In this document: positions 17,326-24,608 of the stretch, piece by piece
Layout of the letters: the number at the start of each line of letters is the position of its first letter
Numbering within the stretch: position 1 is the first letter of the stretch
Source: CAZVCG01 sp964649675
GTDB taxonomy: Bacteria > Pseudomonadota > Alphaproteobacteria > UBA9219
Reading direction: 5' to 3'
Assembly: GCA_964649675.1 (NCBI GenBank)
Contig: CAZYPX010000002.1
Coordinates: forward strand, 1 to 47,133
Length of the DNA: 47,133 nucleotides
The notes under the pieces: model-generated
Told to the model about the DNA's origin: nothing
The model's database searches: none
The model's input: only the letters and a program-made list of their open reading frames with translations
Translations under genes and position numbers: made by a program

Positions 17326-19536
17326 ATGTCGGCATCTAAAACGCCATCTGTCATGGTGGACAACGCGGCTCTGCCGGGGCTGTCTCACGCGTCCGTGATG
17401 GATCCTTTCTTCCGCAATATGGACTTACGGGAGGCTGCGCGCCTTCTTAAAAGGCGGTTGCATCTTATCATAAGCATTACTGTCAGCGCCGCCGCTTTGG
17501 CATTGTTGATCGCTTTGCTGATGACGCCGCAATATCGCGCGCAAGGCGTCATTATGCTCGATCCCCGCCAGACCAAGATTATCGAAACCGGCCCTGTCGT
17601 GTCGGGCCTGCCGGCCGAGAACGCTGTCGTGCGTAGCGAGATGGACATTTTGGCTTCGCGCTCGATACTTGAGCGCGTCATTAAAAAACTTGATCTGGAC
17701 AAGGACGACGAGTTTTTACCCCGCAGCCTTGCGCAGGCGCTCAATCCTCTAAACTTTTTCCGTCGCTCCGTTCCTACGGAGGAGCAGGCGGCCCGCATGC
17801 GCACGGAAATAATCCAAAACATGCAAAAGCGGCTTCAAGTGGTGAATGACGGCCGTTCGTACAGCATCAACATTTCCTTCGATTCCAAAGATCCGGCAAA
17901 GGCGGCAAAAATCGTCAACACGTTGGCCGAGGAATATCTCGTAGACCAGCTTGAGACCAAATACGAGGCCACGGAGCGCGCCAACAAATGGCTCGACGAA
18001 AGGCTTTCCGCGCTTAAGGTCAAGGTGGAGGCTTCCGAGAAGGATGTTGAGAAATTCCGGCAGAAAAGCAAGCTGATCGATATTGATGGCGCAACAATAT
18101 CCGCGCGTCAGATGGAATCCATTAATTCCCAGCTGACGGCAGCGCGCGGCGAAACGTCGCAGGCCGAAGCGCGCCTGCGCAGCATTCAAAACATGTTGAA
18201 ATCAAAAGACGGCGTTAACAGCACGGCCGACGTTTTGGGATCGCCCCTGATACAGAACCTTCGCCAGCAGGAGGCCCAAATTCGCAGCCGCGAGGCGGAA
18301 ATGGCGTCGCGTTATGGCGCCCTTCATCCCAAAATGATCAATGCCCAGGCCGAAAGGCGGGAACTTCAAAACAAAATTGCTGAAGAAGTGAATAAAATCG
18401 TCCTGAGCCTCGGCAACGAAGTCGATGTCGCGCGCGCCAAGGAACGCCAGCTAGAGGCCGATTTGCGCAAGCTTGAAGAACGCGCCGGCGTTGAGATGCG
18501 GGACAGCATCACGCTTAATCAGCTGCAGCGCGAAGCGCAGGCGAATCGCACGCTGTACGAGAATTTTCTGAACCGGTTTAAACAGACCAGCGAACAGAAA
18601 GACCTTCAAACCCCTGACGCGCGCATTATTGCGCGCGCCGAGCCGCCGATAAAGGCGGCTTTTCCGGTTGTATGGCTTTTTGTCCTTGTGGGCGGCATCG
18701 TTGGCGCGGCGCTTGGCATTCTGGCGGCCTACCTCACCGAGTATTTCGATCGCGGTTTTCGCGGCGTGAGCCAACTGGAGGAAGTCAGCGGCCTTCCTGT
18801 TATCGGGATTGTGCCAAGCCTTGCCAAGGTAAGCGCTCGTTCGGTCGAGGATTACGTTATCGACAAACCTCATTCCGCCTATTCCGAGGCGCTCCGCACC
18901 GTGCGTACGGCCATCCATTTCTCGAACGTCGACAACCCTCCTAAAACAGTCATGGTCACCAGTTCGATGCCCAAGGAAGGCAAAACAAGCTTTTGTCTAT
19001 CGATGGGCCGCGCCCTGGCCAAGGGCGGCAACAAGATCCTACTTATCGACGCGGACTTGCGTCGTCCCCGCGTTGCGGACATCTTGAATCTCAACAAAAA
19101 GAATGGCGGCCTTGCTGGCCTGTTAGCCGGAAGGAAATCGCTTGAGGCCGTATTACAGCGCGACCCTGTTGTGAAAAATCTCGACATCATACCTGCCGTT
19201 GGTAAAACGGCCAACGCACAAAATCTTCTGGCCTCGCAACAAATGCGGAAGATGTTAAGTGAGCTTGCACCGAAATATGATCTAGTCATCATCGACTCGC
19301 CGCCTATTCTTGCCGTTGCCGACGCGGCCATGATTGCGCGTGTGGTCGATACGTCGATCTTTTTGGTGCGCTGGGCCACCACGCCGCGCGATACGGCAGC
19401 TCAGGCTTTGAAACAGATGTGCGCTTTTGGTTGCAGGCTTGCGGGTGTTGTGCTTACGCAAGTGGACACGAACGAGCATGCAAAATACGGTGAAGGCTAT
19501 TACCATCAAGAATATGCAGCCTACTACACCAACTAA
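17326..19536 (+). CDS. Wzz chain-length regulator fused to BY-type tyrosine kinase
   Basis: Protein of 736 residues. The N-terminal Wzz part has membrane helices near 50-70 and 445-465 around a long coiled coil (about 200-420). The cytosolic kinase domain follows with Walker A SSMPKEGKTS (about 546-555), Walker A' LLIDADLRRP (about 572-581) and Walker B LVIIDSPP (about 653). The last 15 residues hold a tyrosine cluster (YGEGYYHQEYAAYY), the autophosphorylation tail of BY-kinases such as Wzc and ExoP. It controls polymer length and links polymerisation to export through the OPX protein. No dedicated tyrosine phosphatase gene is visible in the window. The ribosome site is GAAAGGAAA. Confidence 0.92.
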   Translation: MSASKTPSVMVDNAALPGLSHASVMDPFFRNMDLREAARLLKRRLHLIISITVSAAALALLIALLMTPQYRAQGVIMLDPRQTKIIETGPVVSGLPAENAVVRSEMDILASRSILERVIKKLDLDKDDEFLPRSLAQALNPLNFFRRSVPTEEQAARMRTEIIQNMQKRLQVVNDGRSYSINISFDSKDPAKAAKIVNTLAEEYLVDQLETKYEATERANKWLDERLSALKVKVEASEKDVEKFRQKSKLIDIDGATISARQMESINSQLTAARGETSQAEARLRSIQNMLKSKDGVNSTADVLGSPLIQNLRQQEAQIRSREAEMASRYGALHPKMINAQAERRELQNKIAEEVNKIVLSLGNEVDVARAKERQLEADLRKLEERAGVEMRDSITLNQLQREAQANRTLYENFLNRFKQTSEQKDLQTPDARIIARAEPPIKAAFPVVWLFVLVGGIVGAALGILAAYLTEYFDRGFRGVSQLEEVSGLPVIGIVPSLAKVSARSVEDYVIDKPHSAYSEALRTVRTAIHFSNVDNPPKTVMVTSSMPKEGKTSFCLSMGRALAKGGNKILLIDADLRRPRVADILNLNKKNGGLAGLLAGRKSLEAVLQRDPVVKNLDIIPAVGKTANAQNLLASQQMRKMLSELAPKYDLVIIDSPPILAVADAAMIARVVDTSIFLVRWATTPRDTAAQALKQMCAFGCRLAGVVLTQVDTNEHAKYGEGYYHQEYAAYYTN

Positions 19537-20290
19537 GCCGTCCGGTTTCAGCAACATACGAAAGCATGGCGCGCCGCGTTTTTTGCCGATGGTTTTGGCC
19601 GCTTTGGCGCTTTTTCTTCTTGTGCTGGCTTTGCCTGCGCTTGGAGCGCGGCTCTTTCAGTTGAAAAGCCACCATGTTCGTCAAGCCCTTTTGAATGAAG
19701 GCAGGCCCGCCGTTCAAGAGATTGATACCTATATCTTAACACGAAAACGCGCTGTTTTTCTGCGTCCGTCAGGGGAACTCATGGATGAGCTTGCCATGGC
19801 CTATATAGCGCGCGGACAGACAAATTCTGCATTAACGACCGAAAGCACCAAAGAGGCCGTTTTCTGGCAGACGAAGTCTTTAGAGCGGGCTCCTGCCAAT
19901 GCGTTCGGATGGGCGCGGTTGTCTTACCTGTCTTTCATGGGCGAAGGCGCGTCATCTTTCGCTTCGGGTGCGCTGGCGCTTTCACTGGAGACAGCCCCTT
20001 ATGAACCTGCGCTTTCCGTGATGCGTCTGAATATGGCTATGACACTTTATGACAACCTTAGCTCCGAGATCAGGGAAAGGATTCCTTCCATGATTCGCTT
20101 CGCGTGGGAGCATGACCCTGTCAAGCTGGGGGAATCCGCCGCGCAAATGCGTTATGTCAGTGTGGTTGAACAAATTTTGATGGATGATCAGGAGGCCTTG
20201 AGAATCTTTCGTGAGCTGTTGCCGATCGCGGTGGAGGGGGAGGCGGTGAAGCCCATAAGCGAAGAAACGGAAGCACATACCGCAACCTGA
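19514..20290 (+). CDS. membrane-anchored protein, EPS operon, unknown function
   Basis: Protein of 258 residues. It starts inside the codons of the kinase's tyrosine tail (23-bp overlap). One membrane helix lies near 26-46 (FLPMVLAALALFLLVLALPAL). The remainder is helical and TPR-like (ELMDELAMAYIARGQTNSAL; EAVFWQTKSLERAPANAFGW; AYEPALSVMRLNMAM). It is probably a periplasmic helical-repeat protein that helps the export complex. I do not recognise a named family. The start at 19514 is preferred; 19589 is possible but would cut into the helix. Confidence 0.7.
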   Translation: MQPTTPTKPSGFSNIRKHGAPRFLPMVLAALALFLLVLALPALGARLFQLKSHHVRQALLNEGRPAVQEIDTYILTRKRAVFLRPSGELMDELAMAYIARGQTNSALTTESTKEAVFWQTKSLERAPANAFGWARLSYLSFMGEGASSFASGALALSLETAPYEPALSVMRLNMAMTLYDNLSSEIRERIPSMIRFAWEHDPVKLGESAAQMRYVSVVEQILMDDQEALRIFRELLPIAVEGEAVKPISEETEAHTAT

Positions 20291-20492
20291 TCTTCAAAAA
20301 AAGAAAAGGCGGAACGCCCCAAAAAACAAAGAAGGCCGCATAAGACGCAGAGATCAGAGAGCGAGGATCAACCGCAAGAGGCTGACGACGAATGATTGTT
20401 GCGCCGCAGCATAGAAACAGCAAAAAGCACCCCCCAAGCAAGAAGAAGGCGCCTAGTTTGTTGATATTAAAGGGATTATTTTTTTCTTGCAT
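20157..20492 (-). CDS. small two-helix membrane protein, antisense end overlap
   Basis: Frame of 111 residues. Two strong membrane segments (LGAFFLLGGCFLLFLCCGATII, about 13-34; SYAAFFVFWGVPPFLFL, about 49-66) lie in otherwise empty DNA. The last third, proline- and arginine-rich, runs 134 bp antisense into the 3' end of the upstream gene and may not be meaningful. No good ribosome site precedes the ATG. It may be a real small membrane protein or a chance frame; the helices favour the former. Confidence 0.4.
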   Translation of the reverse strand: MQEKNNPFNINKLGAFFLLGGCFLLFLCCGATIIRRQPLAVDPRSLISASYAAFFVFWGVPPFLFLKIRLRYVLPFLRLWASPPPPPPRSATAHERFSRPPDHPSKFVQPH

Positions 20493-20584
20493 GGTCAGTT
20501 AAAAGAAACGTATTTTTGCAGTGCGGAAAAGGGTCTTGTGACGCTGACCGCAACGCTTTAAAGGCGTTTCCTCCCTGAACTTTT

Positions 20585-20613
20585 AGGCCGCGGCATGTCC
20601 GCGGCCTCTTTTT
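20585..20613 (+). terminator. strong rho-independent terminator
   Basis: AGGCCGCGG, five-base loop, CCGCGGCCT, then CTTTTT. The arms pair perfectly. No protein gene ends just upstream on the plus strand, so it ends either the EPS operon with a long leader or a small untranslated RNA from about 20,500 to 20,613. The bases from 20,614 to 20,831 hold no gene that I can see apart from the tRNA promoter. Confidence 0.75.
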
Positions 20614-20831
20614 AAAGGTTTGTCGTTGTAGGAAGGGGCGGGGAGATAGAGGGCCGTTGCGTCATGGCTCTGGGAATGCTACACCCCCTGCTGTCGTTTT
20701 CCTTTTACGAGAAACAACAGGCTAAAGCATCGACCTGCGAAAAAGCCACGGCTTGATGGGCGCATGTGAAGCTTATAGGTTTTTGGAATTTAGAGTTGGT
20801 TGCTAAAATTCCGGATATGGTCCCGAACAGT

Positions 20832-20906
20832 GGGTGCGTAGCTCAGCGGGAGAGCACTACCTTGACATGGTAGGGGTCACAGGTTCAATCCCTGTCGCAC
20901 CCACCA
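20832..20906 (+). tRNA. tRNA-Val (GAC)
   Basis: 75 bases including encoded CCA. The acceptor stem pairs GGGTGCG with CGCACCC, the D-arm is GCTC/GAGC, the anticodon stem CTACC/GGTAG holds the loop TTGACAT (anticodon GAC), and the T-arm is ACAGG-TTCAATC-CCTGT. All four arms fold without mismatch, so the gene is intact even though a mobile element is integrated at its 3' end. Confidence 0.97.
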
Positions 20907-20982
20907 GCTATTTCAAAGACTTAGCTGGTTAATTCAGAGAGCACTTTCGTGAACATGAGACAGAGCATGAGACAAATGATTG
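20883..20982 (+). repeat. attachment-site repeat, copy A (tRNA-Val 3' end and flank)
   Basis: Begins in the T-loop of tRNA-Val and runs about 75 bp past it. It matches copy B at 21289-21382 in order and spacing: the tRNA end with ACCCACCAGC, then TTCAAAG, TTAGCTG or CTAGCTG, CGTGA, GACAGA and ATGATTG. The tRNA part matches at about 22 of 26 bases. Within it, CATGAGACA occurs twice (20954-20962 and 20966-20974), and TGAGACAAA at 20968-20976 pairs with TTTGTCTCA at 20985-20993. Such repeats are typical of integrase arm sites. Confidence 0.7.
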
Positions 20983-21095
20983 CTTTTGTCTCAAGGGCTT
21001 ACGCGTACTGCCTTTCTGCTGGCAGTTTCCGTCCGAAAAAAAGACGAGGTCGCGATTCAATTCATGTTAATGGAATTGATTGGTGGTTTCCTCAT

Positions 21096-21254
21096 GAGAT
21101 TGTGGAAAGCTAGCGAGGCAACCACTATCGCGCAGTTTACACGGTTCGTTTTGCGGATACGGTTTACGTGTTGCATGTCTTCCAGAAGAAGTCGCCGCAC
21201 GGCACCTAAACGGCTCAATTGAATCGAGATGCCCATTAGAGGCTCAAGGCAGTA
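21096..21254 (+). pseudogene. remnant of HigB/RelE-type (Gp49-like) toxin
   Basis: Reading from 21096 gives EIVES, a stop, RGNHYRAVYTVRFADTV, YVLHVFQKKSPHGT, a stop, TAQLNRDAH, a stop, RLKAV. The core HYRAVYTVRFAD...VYVLHxFQKKS is the signature of the phage-derived Gp49-like HigB toxin family, which cleaves mRNA at the ribosome. Three in-frame stops (21111, 21207 and 21237) show that it is dead. No antitoxin is recognisable nearby. It lies between the two attachment-site copies and probably came with an earlier element. Confidence 0.7.
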
Positions 21255-21288
21255 CTCAAACCTTTCAGCCAACCTCGTCGGGCCGCAG

Positions 21289-21382
21289 TTTCAATCTCTA
21301 TCACACCCACCAGCCATTCAAAGGCTAGCTGTCTAATGTTGAGAAATCGTGAGTATGGGACAGACCACGAGTCGTATGATTG
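21289..21382 (+). repeat. attachment-site repeat, degenerate copy B
   Basis: A decayed copy of the tRNA-Val 3' end (TTTCAATCTCTATCACACCC, then ACCAGC) with the same flanking words as copy A, 400-406 bp downstream. It contains no tRNA body. It marks either an older integration event or one end of the current element. Confidence 0.65.
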
Positions 21383-21408
21383 TTAACGAGAAGATTTAGG
21401 CTGAAATT

Positions 21409-21933
21409 CTATAATAGTCCCAGAATGTTCAGCCGAATGGCCATTGCCTGTTCGCTTACACCAAATTCCCTTGCTAAGGCGGAAATGTGTACATCGTATA
21501 TATGTCCGGTTTTAAATTTAGCAACACGCTCTCGAACCAATTTAGAAGGCATAAGCAGGCAAGCTGCAAACTGATTTGCCTCTATCTCTTTAAGATCTGT
21601 TCCTGTTGCAGATCGTTTGTTTCTGTGACTTATGAGATGCCCACGATCAACATGCACATGTTCGCCCGGTTCAAACTGATGCCGAAGATAATAATGGGCG
21701 ATTTCGTGTGCAATTGAGAATCTTTGTCGGCTTTCTCCATCCTGTTTTCGTACAACAATGCAAGACATGTCTGGCTTGCTTATTAACATGCCTGAGACTT
21801 CTTCGTGCAAATCCATTAAATGCACCTGTAACCCAAGCCGTTTTGCTACCTCTTTAACGTCAACAGGAGGCTTTCTGATCCCCAGTGAATCAACCAATAG
21901 ACTTGCTTGAGTTCGTGCAGTCTGAATGCTCAT
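21409..21933 (-). CDS. ImmA/IrrE-family metallopeptidase
   Basis: Protein of 174 residues. The zinc motif is HEIAH (H76, E77, H80) after FSIAHEIAHYYL, and the conserved EIEANQFAACLLMP stretch (about 117-130) supplies the third ligand glutamate. The family cleaves XRE-type repressors, as ImmA of ICEBs1 does, or acts as the toxin-like partner of XRE proteins. The XRE gene begins just upstream with 2 bp between them, so they form one operon. Its likely target is that XRE protein or a nearby phage repressor. The C-terminal ALAREFGVSEQAMAIRL is a helix-turn-helix-like extension normal for the family. Confidence 0.88.
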   Translation of the reverse strand: MSIQTARTQASLLVDSLGIRKPPVDVKEVAKRLGLQVHLMDLHEEVSGMLISKPDMSCIVVRKQDGESRQRFSIAHEIAHYYLRHQFEPGEHVHVDRGHLISHRNKRSATGTDLKEIEANQFAACLLMPSKLVRERVAKFKTGHIYDVHISALAREFGVSEQAMAIRLNILGLL

Positions 21934-21935
21934 GG

Positions 21936-22298
21936 TTATTTCTCTACGTTAATAATTTTTGTCTTTGTTGCAATTTTTTTAGCTTCCGTCCTAGAAATTC
22001 CAAGCTTGGATGCAATTTCATCTGTGATATCGGACAAATTTTGTGAACCTAAAATTGCTTTTTTCGGAAGCAAATCGACGATCTCAATTTTCAACGCGTC
22101 GATAATCTGGAATAAAGTATGGGCGTAAATCCTCTGTGTCCCTGATTCAATATTAGCTATAGAAACTCGCGACATCGGAGGATTTAGCGAACGGCCAAGT
22201 ACTTCTTGCGTTATCCCGCGCTCAGCACGCCAGCTTCGGATCTTCTGTCCGACTTCCGCATAAAATGGCTCCACCCTAGTTTTGATGATTGTAGTCAT
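21936..22298 (-). CDS. XRE-family transcriptional regulator
   Basis: Protein of 120 residues. The N-terminal helix-turn-helix lies at about 14-68 (GQKIRSWRAERGITQEVLGRSL...VSIANIESGTQRIYAHTLFQI). The C-terminal part (SDITDEIASKLGISRTEAKKIA) is short and helical. It is co-transcribed with the ImmA-like peptidase downstream. It probably represses its own promoter and that of the divergent cargo gene through the inverted repeat at 22344-22362. Confidence 0.87.
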   Translation of the reverse strand: MTTIIKTRVEPFYAEVGQKIRSWRAERGITQEVLGRSLNPPMSRVSIANIESGTQRIYAHTLFQIIDALKIEIVDLLPKKAILGSQNLSDITDEIASKLGISRTEAKKIATKTKIINVEK

Positions 22299-22343
22299 AC
22301 CCGTAGTCTAGATCGAGCTGGAATCCATTGTAAAGCTTTGGTT

Positions 22344-22362
22344 ACGTAAGTGTCGCTTACGC
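22344..22362. promoter_or_regulatory. operator-like inverted repeat
   Basis: ACGTAAG, TGTCG, CTTACGC: near-perfect 7-base arms 46 bp upstream of the XRE start, in the gap between divergent genes. It is a probable binding site for the XRE protein. Confidence 0.5.
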
Positions 22363-22386
22363 TCTTTTTGTTGTCGTAATTGATGC

Positions 22387-22416
22387 TTGACATCAATATA
22401 GAGGGGGTTGTATTAG
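22387..22416 (+). promoter_or_regulatory. sigma70-like promoter for the Cys/His-rich cargo gene
   Basis: TTGACA at 22387-22392, an 18-base spacer and TATTAG at 22411-22416. The cargo gene starts 49 bp further on, with AAAGGAAC as its ribosome site. Confidence 0.5.
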
Positions 22417-22464
22417 CTCATTAATTCCGCCTCCGGAATTTCACAGGTCACGAAAGGAACAAGC

Positions 22465-22797
22465 ATGAAAGTAAAGAACATTAACGGCACAGCTAACAAC
22501 TCCTGCTCATGTGGGTCGTGGTTAGATCATTGGAAGAGATATAGCGGACAACCGATCCCAGCTTATTGCGCCGAAAAATCATGTATACAGAGACCCGACG
22601 TCGGGGCACACGTCCAAAAAGACAATTTTCTTGATAGCTCGTGGTATATCGTCCCGTTATGCAACGCCCATAACAGGAAATCTGCAGCTTTAGAAATCGT
22701 CGACAGTGTTAAACTAGTTCCCGCTAATGTTTCAATGACATGCGGAAGCGGGCTGTCAGCATTGGGGGCTGCGTTGATCCGTAACGCATATAGATGA
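22465..22797 (+). CDS. Cys/His-rich HNH-like protein of unknown function
   Basis: Protein of 110 residues. Paired metal-ligand-like residues are C14 and C16, C35 and C40, H49 (GAHV), C66 and H69 (PLCNAHN), and C93. The layout C-x4-C, GAHV, then LC-x2-HN resembles a treble-clef or HNH nuclease fold, but I cannot confirm the catalytic histidine. Similar proteins occur in many proteobacteria as hypothetical proteins. It is transcribed alone from its own promoter between the ImmA-XRE pair and the integrase, which is a common place for phage cargo (defence or lysogenic conversion). Function unknown. Confidence 0.7.
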   Translation: MKVKNINGTANNSCSCGSWLDHWKRYSGQPIPAYCAEKSCIQRPDVGAHVQKDNFLDSSWYIVPLCNAHNRKSAALEIVDSVKLVPANVSMTCGSGLSALGAALIRNAYR

Positions 22798-22818
22798 ACG
22801 GAGTAATTTGGCATTCCA

Positions 22819-23979
22819 TTAATTGCTGAGAGGCGTTGCGCGCCCCAACGCCTCCACCGCCCCGCGCAAGTAGTCCGGCCGGAAATGCGCGTATAGCTCG
22901 GTCGTTTTCTGCACAGAATGACCCAGAACCTTGGCTATGAGGAAAAGGTCGACTCCTGCCAAGGCCATGATAGTTCCCGCCGTGTGGCGCAACGTGTGCG
23001 GCGTAACGCACGATATTTCGGCTCGTTGGCATGCATTTCGAAAGCCAGTCTTGATGTCCGTCACTGGAGCGCCACGGAAGGTAATCACATGGTTGCACGG
23101 TGGATAGGGCGGCTTTTTCTTTTTTGCTCGTTCTTCGGCCCTATGCTTTAACGCAAATTGCTCCTCGATAAGTGCGTCATAAAGCCTGTCATTTATAGGC
23201 ACAACAGCGCGACGCTTGTTAGTTTGTGCCCGTCCTTCGGGATTGAGGAAAATAATTCGGTTGGCAAAGTCGATCTGTTGCCAGCGTAAATCCAGAAGCG
23301 CTCCCTTTCTTGCACCTGTGTTTAGGGCTAGTAGCACGAACAGCTTCAAGTGAGGTTCATTGCATTCCTTGAGAAGCCGCTCAATTTCATCACGCTCAAG
23401 ATAACGAGTTTTGTTCGGCGCAGAAGGCGGCAAGACAATTTTCGGGGCTGACGTCAAACGCCCGTTGTATACCGCGTGATTAAGTGCTGCCGAAAGTACT
23501 GATAGTTCGCGACGGACTGTCCCTACTGAAATTGGCTTGTCGTTAGCAACTTTTTTGACTGTGCCATCGGATAATTTGAATTCGCGTGTTTTTCTTTTGC
23601 GCTCACGTGCATAACGCTTCAAAACCTGCGGCGTAATCGTGGATACGGTGGTGCGAGGGCCGAAGAAGTCGATGAGATATTCAATGGCAATGCCGACAAA
23701 CTCGCCGCTGGCAATTTCGAGGCCTTTTTCCTGTGCGTACCAGCGCAATGCAGACGCGATAAAGTAGCGATCAGGCGTATCTATCGGTCCAGGAGAAGAA
23801 CGTTGCTTATGCGCTCCCTCTCTTATGAAAGTGCCGATGATTTCTTCAGCTTCGTCGCGATCATAAGTGCCGCTGCTGCGTCGTTTGACGCGTCGCGTGA
23901 TCTCGTCACGCCAGTAGATATACCAGACTTTCTGATTGGGTTCTTTTCCGAGCCACGGCAAGTTTTGCTTTCGCAGCAT
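22819..23979 (-). CDS. int: prophage tyrosine integrase
   Basis: Protein of 386 residues. The catalytic set is visible: R224 (TGARKGALLDLRW), the H-x2-R box H328 and R331 (PHTLRHTAGT), H354 (LGHSVQKTT) and the nucleophile Y363 (ELYAHF). An N-terminal arm-binding/AP2-like part (about 12-60) and a SAM-like core-binding domain (about 70-170) come first. It should recombine attP with the 3' end of tRNA-Val, 2 kb away, and run excision with a small partner. Its start region overlaps the upstream helix-turn-helix gene out of frame by 157 bp, which is unusual. Confidence 0.93.
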   Translation of the reverse strand: MLRKQNLPWLGKEPNQKVWYIYWRDEITRRVKRRSSGTYDRDEAEEIIGTFIREGAHKQRSSPGPIDTPDRYFIASALRWYAQEKGLEIASGEFVGIAIEYLIDFFGPRTTVSTITPQVLKRYARERKRKTREFKLSDGTVKKVANDKPISVGTVRRELSVLSAALNHAVYNGRLTSAPKIVLPPSAPNKTRYLERDEIERLLKECNEPHLKLFVLLALNTGARKGALLDLRWQQIDFANRIIFLNPEGRAQTNKRRAVVPINDRLYDALIEEQFALKHRAEERAKKKKPPYPPCNHVITFRGAPVTDIKTGFRNACQRAEISCVTPHTLRHTAGTIMALAGVDLFLIAKVLGHSVQKTTELYAHFRPDYLRGAVEALGRATPLSN

Positions 23980-24155
23980 GGATTCAATGATCTCCTTAAA
24001 TAATCTTCAACGTCTTCAATACGGAAACGTAATTTGCTTCCTACTTTGACGAAGGCAAGTTTTCTCTGGTTGCGAAGCCGGATGACAGCTCGTGGCTCGA
24101 CCTGGAGCCGTTCGGCAACTTGTTCGACGGTCAACACAAGCGGGGTTTGATCCAT
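23823..24155 (-). CDS. excisionase-like helix-turn-helix protein (HTH_17)
   Basis: Frame of 110 residues. Residues 8-55 (LTVEQVAERLQVEPRAVIRLRNQRKLAFVKVG..RFRIEDVEDYL) form a MerR/excisionase-type winged helix. The last half lies out of frame over the beginning of the integrase and has low-complexity text, so it may simply be read-through. Alternatively an indel in this strain has broken an original tighter junction. Such small proteins direct the integrase toward excision or regulate it. Confidence 0.65.
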   Translation of the reverse strand: MDQTPLVLTVEQVAERLQVEPRAVIRLRNQRKLAFVKVGSKLRFRIEDVEDYLRRSLNPCCESKTCRGSEKNPIRKSGISTGVTRSRDASNDAAAALMIATKLKKSSALS

Positions 24156-24253
24156 CCATCATCTCCCCGACCAGTTTGTACGCCACCAGCGCCACTGCTG
24201 ACGCAGGGCGCGGATGAAGCGACGCCAGATTTCGGGAAACAAGCTCATGCCGG

Positions 24254-24508
24254 TCAGGCTGCTGATTGTTTGTTGGAGCCGGAACGTTCGGATGAATGCG
24301 GAACAAGCATCGCAAGGATCGCAAAAATTTCGAGATCGATGCTTTTGCTGGCCGAGACCGCTTTATCAACGGCCTTGTCATAGGACTCGACGGCAAGGTT
24401 GGCGACTTCAAGGGCTTCATCATTGCGACCTTCGCGCACAAGCGCGAGGGTTTGCCGGACGCAATGGTGGGCCATGTCTAAATGCAGCTGGGAAACAACG
24501 GGGATCAT
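24254..24508 (-). CDS. small helical phage protein
   Basis: Protein of 84 residues. The start at 24508 has AAGGAG with a six-base spacer; upstream in-frame ATGs have none. The body is two or three helices with a TPR-like phrase (LALVREGRNDEALEVANLAVESY). No family recognised. It lies between the XRE regulator and the excisionase-like gene, all on the minus strand, and two operator-like palindromes sit just upstream. Confidence 0.65.
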   Translation of the reverse strand: MIPVVSQLHLDMAHHCVRQTLALVREGRNDEALEVANLAVESYDKAVDKAVSASKSIDLEIFAILAMLVPHSSERSGSNKQSAA

Positions 24509-24561
24509 ACAATTCTCCTTGAGATTATGGAGCGGCAAATGGCCGCTTTTCATCCCAAGAA

Positions 24562-24604
24562 CCTATCCAAATAGGCGCGTATCTGTCAAACATCCAAATT
24601 GGAT
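24562..24604. promoter_or_regulatory. two operator-like palindromes
   Basis: CCTATCCAAATAGG (24562-24575, arms CCTAT/ATAGG) and ATCCAAATTGGAT (24592-24604, arms ATCCAA/TTGGAT). They resemble sites in the repressor-Cro gap at 26,129-26,238 and lie in the promoter region of the minus-strand gene at 24508. Confidence 0.55.
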
Positions 24605-24608
24605 TGGT

